64,000 bases of DNA from JAKOUY01 sp037045185. GTDB taxonomy: Bacteria; Actinomycetota; Acidimicrobiia; Acidimicrobiales; Ilumatobacteraceae. Positions within the stretch are counted from its first letter, which is position 1. Every line of letters starts with the position of its first letter. Below the pieces are notes generated by a model that worked only from the letters and a program-made list of their open reading frames with translations, was not told the origin of the DNA and did no database searches. A program made the position numbers and the translations under genes. The stretch is from contig JBAOHQ010000008.1 in assembly GCA_037045185.1 (NCBI GenBank), positions 744,001-808,000 of the forward strand, given 5' to 3'. This document shows positions 1-9,707 of this stretch, one piece after another.

Positions 1-137
1 ACGTTGCGCAACATCAGCGAACCCAGCGGGCCGAAGTCATAGCTGGAGCGGAACCCGCCGTAGATCTCGGCCGACGGGTACACGAAGCCGCGGCGTTTGC
101 ACAGGTTGACGATCTGGTCGAGGTCGGAGGCAGGCAT
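1..137 (-). CDS. glyS: Glycyl-tRNA synthetase, N-terminal fragment
   Basis: First 45 residues of a single-chain class II glycyl-tRNA synthetase, the cytoplasmic enzyme that charges tRNA-Gly; the rest lies beyond the window edge. The protein begins MPASDLDQIVNLCKRRGFVY and continues with IYGGFRSSYDFGPLGSL at about residues 25-41, the conserved N-terminal block of bacterial, archaeal and eukaryotic alpha2-type GlyRS. Its position beside recO, an uppS-type gene and era fits actinobacterial gene order. The identification rests on this N-terminal block only; nothing can be said of the catalytic and anticodon-binding domains. Confidence 0.85.
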   Translation of the reverse strand, partial: MPASDLDQIVNLCKRRGFVYPSAEIYGGFRSSYDFGPLGSLMLRN

Positions 138-194
138 AGCCCGGTCAGGCTACGGCCGCTGCGCACGCCTGGGGCCACCCGTGGCCGCACCAGG

Positions 195-296
195 CCGAAA
201 CATCCGTGAGCGCCGAGCCGCCCCCAGCCGCCCCAGGCTCACGCACCGAAACATCCGTGAGCGCCGAGCCGCCCCCAGCCGCCTGGGGCTCACGCA
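195..296. repeat. Two tandem 51-bp units with hairpin potential
   Basis: Two head-to-tail units (195-245 and 246-296) differ at only two positions. Each carries CGTGAGC near its left end and GCTCACG near its right end, so each can fold into a hairpin; in the second unit an inner CCCCAG/CTGGGG pair strengthens the stem. They fill the space between divergent glyS and the lipoprotein gene. The 51-bp period is a multiple of three, so the reading frame of the lipoprotein stays open through them, but this looks incidental. They may be a small dispersed repeat or a structured leader. Confidence 0.75.
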
Positions 297-349
297 CTGG
301 CGCGGTTCCTGCCGCCCGCTCCGGCCACCGGCGTGGAACAATCTGCGTC

Positions 350-1537
350 GTGAACACCACCCTTCGCCGTCCGTGGGCCTGGCTGAGTCTGTCCGGGTTG
401 ACGCTGCTGGGCGCTGCCTGCAGCACCGACTCCGAGACCCTCCGGCCCGTGGAGCAGTCGACGCCGATTCTCGACACGCTGGTCGAGCCCGGCGACCCGC
501 AGACTCCCGACTCGCTCCCGCCGATCCTCATCAACGTGCCGCTGCCGTCGATCACCGAGCCGCCGTTCCAGGAACCGAACCCGAACGAGACGACGAAGCC
601 GCCGAAGAAGACCACGACCACCACCGAAGAATCCACGACGACCACCAAGCCGCAGAAGACGACGACCACCACCACCACCGAGGAGGAGACCACCACCACG
701 CTGGAGGAGACCACGACCACCGAGGAGGAGACGACCACCACAGCGCCGGAGGAGACCACCACCACCGAGGAGGAGACCACCACCACGCTGGAGGAGACCA
801 CGACCACCGAGGAGGAGACGACCACCACCACCGAGGAGGAGACCACCACCACGCTGGAGGAGACCACGACCACCGAGGAGGAGACGACCACCACAGCGCC
901 GGAGGAGACCACCACCACCGAGGAGGAGACGACCACCACGCTCGAGGAGACCACCACCACGCTCGAGGAGACCACCACCACCGAAGGCGAGACCACCACG
1001 ACGGCGGCGCCGGTTGTCGACGTCACGCCCGGCACGGGCGGGTTGGGTGAGGTCCTGTTCGGCGGGGCGGGCCCAGACGTGCTCGGTTTGCTGCAGGCCG
1101 CCCTCGGCGACCCGACCGACACCAACGCCGTGCACTTCACCGTGGACAACAACGACGGCACGTTCAGCACGGCCAAGGGCGCCACATTCACCTTTCCGTG
1201 GATGTCCCGCAGCTGCTACTCGAACGGGATCTGCGCGATCTTCGGTGGAGCCAAGAAGAACCCCGCCACCCACGCCTTCGTCGGCTGGCTGACCACGGAG
1301 AACCAGTTCGTCACGGCGTCGGGCATCAAGGTCGGCGACACGCTGGACGCCTTCCCCGATCTCGTGGTCGAGCCTGGAACGTGCCCGGACGTCGCCTACA
1401 CCGCTGCCGACGGGTTCCGCCTGCGGCTGAAGTCCAACGGGGATCCGTTCGGCCCGGACACCCCAGCCGATCGCAGCGTGATCGAGATCACGCGCATCGA
1501 ATCGGGCCAGGTGTCGACCCCTGCGCCGACCTGCTGA
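350..1537 (+). CDS. Thr/Glu-rich secreted lipoprotein with unknown C-terminal domain
   Basis: Predicted cell-envelope lipoprotein of 395 residues. The chosen GTG start places a basic stretch and a hydrophobic segment directly before LTLLGAACS, a plausible though not perfect lipobox with the lipidated Cys at about residue 24. Residues ~80-217 are low complexity, built from repeats of ETTTTEEE and ETTTTAPE type, as expected of a wall-spanning stalk. The C-terminal ~175 residues are not repetitive, contain a Cys pair (SCYSNGICAIFGG) and are not recognised. The frame stays open upstream through the 51-bp repeats, but the signal sequence fixes the start. Function unknown; a surface-displayed domain on a stalk is an inference. 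Confidence 0.75.
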   Translation: MNTTLRRPWAWLSLSGLTLLGAACSTDSETLRPVEQSTPILDTLVEPGDPQTPDSLPPILINVPLPSITEPPFQEPNPNETTKPPKKTTTTTEESTTTTKPQKTTTTTTTEEETTTTLEETTTTEEETTTTAPEETTTTEEETTTTLEETTTTEEETTTTTEEETTTTLEETTTTEEETTTTAPEETTTTEEETTTTLEETTTTLEETTTTEGETTTTAAPVVDVTPGTGGLGEVLFGGAGPDVLGLLQAALGDPTDTNAVHFTVDNNDGTFSTAKGATFTFPWMSRSCYSNGICAIFGGAKKNPATHAFVGWLTTENQFVTASGIKVGDTLDAFPDLVVEPGTCPDVAYTAADGFRLRLKSNGDPFGPDTPADRSVIEITRIESGQVSTPAPTC

Positions 1538-1564
1538 ACGCGCCGCGTGCGGCTGTGGCCCTGG

Positions 1565-2287
1565 CTACAGCCGCTCGAACATCGCCACCGTTCGCAACCG
1601 GCGCTCGATGTGATGCTCCATGGCCCGCGCCGCGTGGCCGGCCACCTCGTGGGTGACCGGTGACGGTGGGAGCGCCAGGGCCTGGTTGAGCCGGCCGTCG
1701 AGGATGTCGCGCATCACGTCCAAGGCCTCGGGGGTGATCGGCGCGCCGCTGCGGCAGGCTCGGCACAGCACGCCACCGTGGTCCATGTCGAAGGAGACGA
1801 ACGGACCTTCCTCGCCGCAGCGCACGCACACGTCCAACTCTGGACGGATGCCCTCGGCCGCCAGCACCTTCCAGAAGAACGCAGGTACCACCAGCGGTCC
1901 GCCGCGTGCCGACACCGTCCGCAGGGCGCCGACCAGCATGCGGTACAGGTGGGGCGCCGGCTCGTGTTCCAAGGCCAGCTGGTCGACAGCCTCCAGGATG
2001 GCCAACGCACTGGTGACGTGGTCGAGATCGGCCACCAGGTGCGCCACCGAGTCGATGGCCTCCACCTGGCTGATCGTCGACAGGTTGGGGGCCTCGGCCA
2101 CCAGCAGCTGCACGTGGCTGCCAGGTTCCAGTCGGGCACCGAACTTCGATCCGGTCTTGCGGATCCCGCGGGCAACAGCCCGGATCTTGCCGTGTTCCTC
2201 GGTGAGCATGACGATGATCCGGTCGGCCTCGCCCAGCCTGTAGGTGCGCAGCACCACGCCGCGGTCGCGGTAGAGCGGCCGGCGCAT
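1565..2287 (-). CDS. recO: DNA repair protein RecO
   Basis: RecF-pathway mediator that helps load RecA on SSB-coated single-stranded DNA and anneals strands. The 240-residue length is typical. Residues 1-80 form the OB-fold block (YRDRGVVLRTYRLGEADRI, then EEHGKIRAVARGIRK), and a zinc-finger signature follows with Cys at 154, 157, 175 and 178 (CVRC...CRAC). The ATG overlaps the stop of the upstream prenyltransferase-like gene (TGATG), so the two are translationally coupled. Frames upstream are open, but homology begins at this Met. Identification is firm. Confidence 0.95.
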   Translation of the reverse strand: MRRPLYRDRGVVLRTYRLGEADRIIVMLTEEHGKIRAVARGIRKTGSKFGARLEPGSHVQLLVAEAPNLSTISQVEAIDSVAHLVADLDHVTSALAILEAVDQLALEHEPAPHLYRMLVGALRTVSARGGPLVVPAFFWKVLAAEGIRPELDVCVRCGEEGPFVSFDMDHGGVLCRACRSGAPITPEALDVMRDILDGRLNQALALPPSPVTHEVAGHAARAMEHHIERRLRTVAMFERL

Positions 2288-2847
2288 CAGTCCAGCCCAC
2301 CGAACCGGCGATGGCGGTGGGCGAACTCGGCGAGCGCGTCCTCGATGTGCCGCCCCGTCAGCTCGTGGCCGGGCGGTTCGATGAACACCAGCTCGGCATA
2401 GGCCAGCTCCCACACGACCGAGGCAGGGAGCCGATGGTCGGGCCCGACCACCACGATGAGATCCGGATCCGTCGGAGCGGGGTGGTTCAGCGCGGCGCTG
2501 ACGGCCGCCTCCGACGCGTCTCCCGGGAGGCCGGCCAGGACACCGGCAAGGCGGCGCCGACCATCGGGCTCGGCGTCGACGATGACGGTGCACCCACCGA
2601 CGTGATGCACCGCCGGGACGGGCGGGTGGATGGCCGGCGTGCCCGTCGTCGGCCGCACGCTGAGCCACGGGATCCCGGCGTGATCGATGACCTTGGCCCA
2701 CTCGTCGAGGCGCGAGAAGAGGTCGTCACCCGGCCACTCCGACCCGGCCCCGGACACACCGACGAGCACGGCGACGTGGCCCAGCCCAGAGCCGGGCACG
2801 GGGCGCTGAGCAGACCCGTCACCTCGAGGTTCGCCCAGACCCGTCAC
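2287..2847 (-). CDS. NgBR-like non-catalytic cis-prenyltransferase subunit
   Basis: Protein of 186 residues with the cis-prenyltransferase fold but without the catalytic Asp: the strand that should read HVAxxMDGNG reads HVAVLVGVSG (about 24-33). The C-terminal half keeps what the neighbouring uppS lacks: DPDLIVVVGP (~127-136), WELAYAEL (146-153) and a terminal RFGG (181-184), which supplies the R-x-G motif that closes the partner's active site. This pattern matches the accessory subunits NgBR/Nus1 (DPDL..GP..., W....E, R-x-G end). It is divergent from uppS and coupled to recO. Inference: it pairs with the opposite gene as a heteromeric undecaprenyl diphosphate synthase. A decayed paralogue is the alternative. 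The GTG start is the only one giving a full N-terminal strand. Confidence 0.75.
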   Translation of the reverse strand: MTGLGEPRGDGSAQRPVPGSGLGHVAVLVGVSGAGSEWPGDDLFSRLDEWAKVIDHAGIPWLSVRPTTGTPAIHPPVPAVHHVGGCTVIVDAEPDGRRRLAGVLAGLPGDASEAAVSAALNHPAPTDPDLIVVVGPDHRLPASVVWELAYAELVFIEPPGHELTGRHIEDALAEFAHRHRRFGGLD

Positions 2848-2853
2848 CCCCTC

Positions 2854-2868
2854 ATTGTCTCAGACAAT
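2854..2868. promoter_or_regulatory. Perfect 7+1+7 palindrome between divergent prenyltransferase genes
   Basis: ATTGTCTCAGACAAT is a perfect inverted repeat with a one-base centre, in the 73-bp gap between the two divergently transcribed cis-prenyltransferase genes. It begins seven bases upstream of the minus-strand GTG. A shared operator that coordinates both subunits is the simplest reading. No regulator gene lies nearby. Confidence 0.5.
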
Positions 2869-2920
2869 CGGCCGCCAGCGGTGCCTCGCGCGCCGGGTCC
2901 GCGGAACGTATCGTGGACCG

Positions 2921-3580
2921 GTGCTCCGACACGTGGCCTGCATCATGGACGGCAACGGCCGCTGGGCACGCCAGCGCGGGCTCCCGCGCACCGACGGCCA
3001 CACCGAAGGTGAGGAGAACCTGGCCCGGCTGGTGCGTGTCGCCGTGCGCCGAGACGTCGGCTGGCTGACGGTCTTCGGGTTCTCCACGGAGAACTGGGTC
3101 CGGCCGCGCAAGGAAGTCCGTCACATCCTCGGCCTGCACGAGCGGTTGTTCGGCCGTGTCGCCGAGCTGAACGAGCTGAACGTGCGCATCCAGTGGATCG
3201 GCCGGCCTTTCGACACCCCCGACGCGCGGACCCCCCGCTACGTGCAGCGGGCCATCCGCAAGGCGATCAAGGACACCACGCGCAACACCGGCATGGTCCT
3301 CACCGTGGCCTTCGACTACGGCAGCCGGGCCGAGATCCTCCACGCCGCGGCCGCGGCACGGTCCGCCGGGCAGCCGGTGGACGTGAACGGGATCGGCGCG
3401 CACCTGTACCTGCCTGAGCTCCCGCCCGTGGACGTGGTGGTCCGGACCTCCGGGGAGCGGCGGGTGTCCAACTTCATGCTCTGGCAGGCCCAGGGCGCGG
3501 CGATCTCGTTCACGACCAAGTCATGGCCCGAGTTCGACGCCGAGGGGCTGGACGCGGCACTGGCGCTGATCGGCACATGA
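2921..3580 (+). CDS. uppS: Undecaprenyl diphosphate synthase-type catalytic subunit lacking the RxG tail
   Basis: Cis-prenyltransferase that condenses isopentenyl diphosphate onto an allylic primer to make the C55 lipid carrier for wall and polysaccharide synthesis. At 219 residues it is short for the family. Catalytic motifs are present: IMDGNGRWA with Asp10, the GHxxG loop (GHTEGEENL), FGFSTENWVRP and RTSGERRVSNF. Two elements of homodimeric enzymes are missing: the AYAEL acidic residue (here AQGAAISF) and the C-terminal R-x-G tail (the protein ends ALALIGT). Human DHDDS likewise depends on a partner for R-x-G. The GTG start puts HVACIMDGN at the usual distance. It overlaps the next gene by ATGA. 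Confidence 0.88.
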   Translation: MLRHVACIMDGNGRWARQRGLPRTDGHTEGEENLARLVRVAVRRDVGWLTVFGFSTENWVRPRKEVRHILGLHERLFGRVAELNELNVRIQWIGRPFDTPDARTPRYVQRAIRKAIKDTTRNTGMVLTVAFDYGSRAEILHAAAAARSAGQPVDVNGIGAHLYLPELPPVDVVVRTSGERRVSNFMLWQAQGAAISFTTKSWPEFDAEGLDAALALIGT

Positions 3581-5451
3581 CCGGCGCCAGCCGGGTGCTG
3601 GACGCCCTGGCGCGGGTCACCGCCGCGCTCCCCGCAGCGGAGGAACGCCCCGGCCAGCAACGCATGGCCGAGGCTGTCTCGGCGGCGATCACCGACGGAC
3701 GCCACCTCGTCGTCCAGGCGGGTACCGGCACCGGCAAGACGCTCGCCTACCTGATTCCGGCGATCCTGGCGGGGAAACGAACGGTCGTGGCGACAGCCAC
3801 CAAGGCCCTCCAGGACCAGCTGGCGGCCAAGGACCTGCCGTTCCTCGAACGTCACCTCGGCCGCCCGTTCACCTGGGCGGTCCTCAAGGGCCGCAGCAAC
3901 TACGTGTGCCTGCAACGGCTGCGCGAGCTGGGCGGTGAGCAGCAGAACGTACTCGAGCTCGACGATCTGGCCCCGGTTCGCGCCGAGGTTGACCGCCTCG
4001 TGGCCTGGGCGGCCGCCACCCACGAGGGCGACGTCGCCGAACTCGCCCACCAGCCCAGCGAGCGGGCCTGGCGGGCCGTCAGCGTGGGTAGCGACGAATG
4101 CCCTGGGCGGACCCGGTGCTCGATGGGCCAGAGCTGCTTCGCCGAGGCGGCGCGCGAGCGCGCCGAGCACGCCGACGTCGTCGTGGTCAATCTGCACCTG
4201 TACGGGCTGGACGTCGCCACCCGCGGGGCGATCCTGCCCGAGCACGACGTGGTCGTCATCGATGAGGCCCACCAGACCGAAGACATCATGAGCGACACCG
4301 TCGGGGTGGAGATCGGACCCGGGCGACTGACCAGCTTCGCCACCGCAACCCGGCGGATCATCGACGACCCGGCACTCAACGCCCGACTCGTGGACGCCGC
4401 GGGGATCCTCCCGGCAGCGATCGCCGACCGCCACGGGGCCCGCCTGCCGTGGCCGCTCGACGACAACCTGCAAGGCGTGCTGGCGGACATCCGTCTACGC
4501 GTCGGAGATGCCGTTTCGGCGCTGGGCAAGGTGCCCGCCAACCAGGGCGACGACGTCCAGCAGCGGACGCTGCGCGCCCAGCAGCAGGGAGGGCGGCTGG
4601 CCGAGAGCCTGGACCTGGCGTTGCGCCACCCCGACGGGTTCGTTCCGTTTGTCGGCGGGCCGTCGGCCACGCCGCGGCTGGAGATCGCCCCGCTGGACGT
4701 CGGTCCGCAGCTCGAAGCGGGGATCTGGTCGCAGCGAACGGCCATCCTCACCAGCGCCACCATCCCCGCCTCGATCGGGCCGCGCCTGGGCCTGGACGAG
4801 TTCACCCAGCTCGACGTGGGCAGCCCGTTCGACTTCGCCACCAACGGGCTGCTGTACTGCGCGCTCGACCTGCCCGACCGCCGCAGCCCGGCGTTCGCCG
4901 ACGCCGCCCACCGGGAGATTGCCGCGCTCGTCACGGCCGCAGGTGGCCGGACCCTGGCGCTGTTCACCAGCTGGAAGGCGATGGACGCCGCGGCCACCGC
5001 GGTGCGCGGGTTGGTCGAGGTCCCGATCATCACCCAGCGCGAGCGGTCCAAGGCCGCGCTGGTCCGGGCGTTCAGCGAGGACGAGTCGACCTGCCTGTTC
5101 GCCACCTCCGGGTTCTTCCAGGGCGTGGACATCCCCGGCCGGACGCTGAGCCTGGTGATCATCGACCGCCTGCCCTTTCCCCGCCCGGACGACCCGCTGC
5201 TGTCGGCGCGCCGTGAGCTGTTGGGCCAGCGGGCCTTCGCCGAGATCGACGTCCCTCGGGCCTCGATCCTGCTGGCCCAGGCCGCCGGCCGGCTGATCCG
5301 CACTGCTACTGACCGGGGTGTGGTGGCCGTGCTCGACCGCCGCCTGGGGACCGCGTCGTACCGCTGGGACATCGTCCGGGCGCTGCCACCCATGCGCCGG
5401 ACCCGGCACCGCAGCGAGGCCGAGGCGTTCCTGCGCCAGATCACCAAGTGA
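3577..5451 (+). CDS. DinG/XPD-type ATP-dependent DNA helicase
   Basis: Superfamily 2 helicase of 624 residues, related to DinG/YoaA and XPD, which unwinds damaged or structured DNA with 5'-3' polarity. Visible motifs: QAGTGTGKTLAY (Walker A, ~50-60), VVIDEAHQTED (DEAH box), TSATIP (motif III), and a C-terminal QAAGRLIRTATDRG (motif VI). Cysteines before the DEAH box (NYVCLQRL, then DECPGRTRCSMGQSC) match the four-Cys iron-sulfur insertion of the family. The ATG overlaps the uppS stop, so the two are co-translated. The exact biological role in this host cannot be told from sequence. Confidence 0.92.
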   Translation: MTGASRVLDALARVTAALPAAEERPGQQRMAEAVSAAITDGRHLVVQAGTGTGKTLAYLIPAILAGKRTVVATATKALQDQLAAKDLPFLERHLGRPFTWAVLKGRSNYVCLQRLRELGGEQQNVLELDDLAPVRAEVDRLVAWAAATHEGDVAELAHQPSERAWRAVSVGSDECPGRTRCSMGQSCFAEAARERAEHADVVVVNLHLYGLDVATRGAILPEHDVVVIDEAHQTEDIMSDTVGVEIGPGRLTSFATATRRIIDDPALNARLVDAAGILPAAIADRHGARLPWPLDDNLQGVLADIRLRVGDAVSALGKVPANQGDDVQQRTLRAQQQGGRLAESLDLALRHPDGFVPFVGGPSATPRLEIAPLDVGPQLEAGIWSQRTAILTSATIPASIGPRLGLDEFTQLDVGSPFDFATNGLLYCALDLPDRRSPAFADAAHREIAALVTAAGGRTLALFTSWKAMDAAATAVRGLVEVPIITQRERSKAALVRAFSEDESTCLFATSGFFQGVDIPGRTLSLVIIDRLPFPRPDDPLLSARRELLGQRAFAEIDVPRASILLAQAAGRLIRTATDRGVVAVLDRRLGTASYRWDIVRALPPMRRTRHRSEAEAFLRQITK

Positions 5452-5482
5452 CGCACCCGCCGCGGTGGCTACAGTCGGCGGC

Positions 5483-6213
5483 GTGGGATCCCTCGTGCGT
5501 GTCGATCGTGACGGCCCACGGGCCACCATCACGCTGGACTCCCCCACCCGGCGCAACGCCCTCTCCGGTGCGCTGCTGGCCGATCTCCATGCCGCGCTGG
5601 ACCTCGCCGCAGACGACGACGTCGGCGTCGTGGTGCTCGGCCACACCGGACCGGCCTTCTGTGCCGGCGCCGACCTCAGCGAGCGCAGGAGCGGCCCGGC
5701 GGACTCCACCCCGCTGGTGCGGGCGATCGAGCGGATCAGCGAGCTCCCCGTCCCCGTGATCGCCGCGGTCCGTGGTCCGGTCAGGGCAGGCGGCGTAGGG
5801 CTGATGGCCGCGTGTGATCTGGTCGTGGTCGCCGAGCCGGTGACGTTCGCCTTCACCGAGGTCCGCATCGGAGTGGCCCCGGCCATCATCAGCGTGCCAC
5901 TCCTGGCCCGATGCGGCTGGTCTGCGTTGGCCGGGCCGTTCCTCACCGGCGAACCGTTCGACGCCGCCGCCGCGGCCCGGATGGGCTTGGTCACCCATGT
6001 CACCGACGACGTCGACGCCACCGTCGAGCGGCTGTGCGCAGGGGTGCTGGCCGGCGGGCCGTGCGCCGTTGCGGCCACCAAGCGCCTGCTGCGCCGGCCG
6101 GGCACGATGCACGAGATGGCCGCGCTGTCCGAGTCATTGTTCGCATCGACGGAGGCGGCCGAGGGGATGGCCGCGTTCCTCGACAAGCGGGCACCCGCCT
6201 GGGCGGCGCAGTC

Positions 6214-6217
<4 letters not shown>
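5483..6217 (+). CDS. Enoyl-CoA hydratase/isomerase (crotonase family)
   Basis: Crotonase-fold protein of 244 residues. AFCAGADLSE forms the first half of the oxyanion hole and RAGGVGLMAACD the second; EVRIGVAP carries the acidic residue expected at the active site. It opens the carboxylase operon (stop-start overlap ATGA with the carboxyltransferase). In Atu (acyclic terpene) and Liu (leucine) pathways a hydratase acts on the product of the biotin-dependent carboxylase, and this gene is placed for that step, as an isohexenyl- or methylglutaconyl-CoA hydratase. Substrate is inferred from context only. The GTG start precedes the first beta-strand SLVRVDRDGPRATITL. Confidence 0.85.
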
Positions 6218-7812
<1,595 letters not shown>

Positions 7813-7814
7813 CC

Positions 7815-9707
7815 ATGACCCGCCTCTCCCCGCTCACCATCGGCGCCGTGCTGGTCGCCAACCGCGGCGAGATCGCCCGGCGCGTGTTCCGCACCTGCCG
7901 GGCACTCGGCATCGGCACCGTCGCCGTGCACAGCGACGCCGATCGTGACGCGCCGTTCGTGTCCGACGCCGACATCGCCGTCGCCCTGCCGGGCAACTCC
8001 CCGGCCGAGACCTACCTGCGCGGTGACTTGATCATCGCCGCGGCGCGCAGCGCCGGCGCGGATGCCATCCACCCCGGGTACGGGTTCCTCTCGGAGAACG
8101 CGGCCTTCGCCCGGATGGTGCTCGACGCCGGGCTCGTGTGGATCGGCCCACCACCCGACGCCATCGCCGCGATGGGGTCGAAGGTGGCCGCCAAGGAGCG
8201 GATGCGTACCGTCGGCGTGCCGGTGGCGCCTGACAGCACCAGCCACACCATGGCCGAGATCGGCCTGCCGGCGCTGGTCAAGGCGTCGGCGGGCGGCGGT
8301 GGCAGGGGGATGCGCATCGTCCGCCAGGCTGGCGACCTCGACGACGCCGTCGCCGCGGCCGAGCGCGAGGCGGCGTCGGCGTTCGGCGACGGCACCGTGT
8401 TCGTCGAGCGCTACGTCGAACACGGCCGCCACGTCGAAGTGCAGATCGTCGCCGATGCCCACGGGGCAGTCGTCGCCCTCTTCGAGCGGGACTGCACGTT
8501 GCAGCGCCGCCATCAGAAGGTGCTGGAGGAGTCCCCGTCGCCGGCGGTGGACGAGCCGCTGCGCCACCGGATGTGCCAGGCGGCCATCAGCGCGGCGAGA
8601 GCCGTCGGCTACGTGGGCGCCGGGACGGTGGAGTTCCTGCTGGAGCCGGACGGGAACTTCTGGTTCCTGGAGATGAACACCCGATTGCAGGTGGAGCACC
8701 CGGTCACCGAACTCGTCACCGGGATCGATCTGGTCGAGGTGCAGCTCGACATCGCCGCCGGGCTGCCGCTGGCCGATCACGTGCGCACGGCACGCATCCA
8801 CGGCCACGCGATCGAGGTCCGGCTGTGCGCCGAGGACCCCTACCACGACTACCGCCCGAGCCTCGGCACGTTCAGCGAGGTCCGCTTCGATCCACGGGTC
8901 CGCGCCGACACCGGCATCGAGTCGGACTCCGTGGTCTCGCCGTACTACGACTCGATGGTCGCCAAGCTGATCGCCCACGGCCGCTCACGGGCCGAGGCGG
9001 CACGCATCCTGATCGCCGCCCTGGATCGGTCCACGTTGGTCGGACCCACCACCAACCGCCCGCTGCTGCGCCGCCTGCTCACCGAGATCGTCGCCGAGGG
9101 CGATCAGGTGGATCCGGCCGTGGACACCGGCTGGCTCGACCGCCTCGACCTCGGCCCCGCCCCGCAGCCCACCGCGATGGAGATCGGTGCTGCGGCCATG
9201 GCCGTGGCCCGCCACCGTGGCGGGCGTTCGCCGTTCCCCACGGGGTGGCGCAACAACCCCTCGCAGCCACACCGCCAGGAGCTGGGCGACCACGTGGTGG
9301 AGTACCGCTTCGACCGGAACGGCGAGGTCAGCGAGCTGCGCGTCGACGGTCACGAGGTCGACACATCCTTCAGTGGACGGCGGGCGCTGGCTCGGGTCCC
9401 CGTCCACGTGCTCGAACAGCGGGTTCACATCGCCAACGGCGCCTTCGTCCTCGACCTGGTACCACGGTTCGTCCTGCCCGACGAGGCCGGGCGGGCCGGC
9501 AGCACCGTGGCCCCGATGCCCGGCACCGTCGTGCGGTTGCTGGTGGACGTGGGCGACGAGGTCGTTGCCGGACAGCCCATGCTGACCATCGAGGCGATGA
9601 AGATGGAGCACCAGATCGTCGCCCCGGCCGGAGGCACCGTCACCGAGATCATGGTCGTTGCCGGCCAGCAGCTGGACCACGGCCAGCCGCTGGTGGTGGT
9701 GCAATGA
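7815..9707 (+). CDS. Acyl-CoA carboxylase, biotin carboxylase/BCCP (alpha) subunit
   Basis: Fused biotin carboxylase and biotin carboxyl carrier protein, 630 residues. The N-terminal domain shows VLVANRGEIARR, HPGYGFLSENA, the glycine-rich ATP loop KASAGGGGRGMR, ERDCTLQRRHQKV and EMNTRLQVEHPVTE. The C-terminal biotinyl domain ends with EAMKMEH, whose Lys (~595) is biotinylated. It carboxylates biotin with ATP and bicarbonate for the upstream carboxyltransferase. The middle region (roughly 450-540) is poorly conserved. Domain order and length match the MccA/AtuF type. It is coupled to the following AtuA gene by a 4-nt overlap. Confidence 0.93.
   Translation: MTRLSPLTIGAVLVANRGEIARRVFRTCRALGIGTVAVHSDADRDAPFVSDADIAVALPGNSPAETYLRGDLIIAAARSAGADAIHPGYGFLSENAAFARMVLDAGLVWIGPPPDAIAAMGSKVAAKERMRTVGVPVAPDSTSHTMAEIGLPALVKASAGGGGRGMRIVRQAGDLDDAVAAAEREAASAFGDGTVFVERYVEHGRHVEVQIVADAHGAVVALFERDCTLQRRHQKVLEESPSPAVDEPLRHRMCQAAISAARAVGYVGAGTVEFLLEPDGNFWFLEMNTRLQVEHPVTELVTGIDLVEVQLDIAAGLPLADHVRTARIHGHAIEVRLCAEDPYHDYRPSLGTFSEVRFDPRVRADTGIESDSVVSPYYDSMVAKLIAHGRSRAEAARILIAALDRSTLVGPTTNRPLLRRLLTEIVAEGDQVDPAVDTGWLDRLDLGPAPQPTAMEIGAAAMAVARHRGGRSPFPTGWRNNPSQPHRQELGDHVVEYRFDRNGEVSELRVDGHEVDTSFSGRRALARVPVHVLEQRVHIANGAFVLDLVPRFVLPDEAGRAGSTVAPMPGTVVRLLVDVGDEVVAGQPMLTIEAMKMEHQIVAPAGGTVTEIMVVAGQQLDHGQPLVVVQ

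Noticed and set aside
600..1000. Possible CRISPR-like or satellite array in the lipoprotein gene
   Set aside because: The repeats are codon-level Thr/Glu repeats in frame, without constant spacers or palindromic units.
290..1273. Long minus-strand frames opposite the Thr/Glu lipoprotein, reading as Val/Ser- or Gly/Arg-rich proteins
   Set aside because: They are the mirror of the ACC/GAG repeats on the plus strand; no start context or family, while the plus frame has a signal sequence.
2287..2847. Decayed uppS pseudogene
   Set aside because: The frame is intact, coupled to recO, and keeps exactly the motifs missing from the opposite gene, which random decay would not select.
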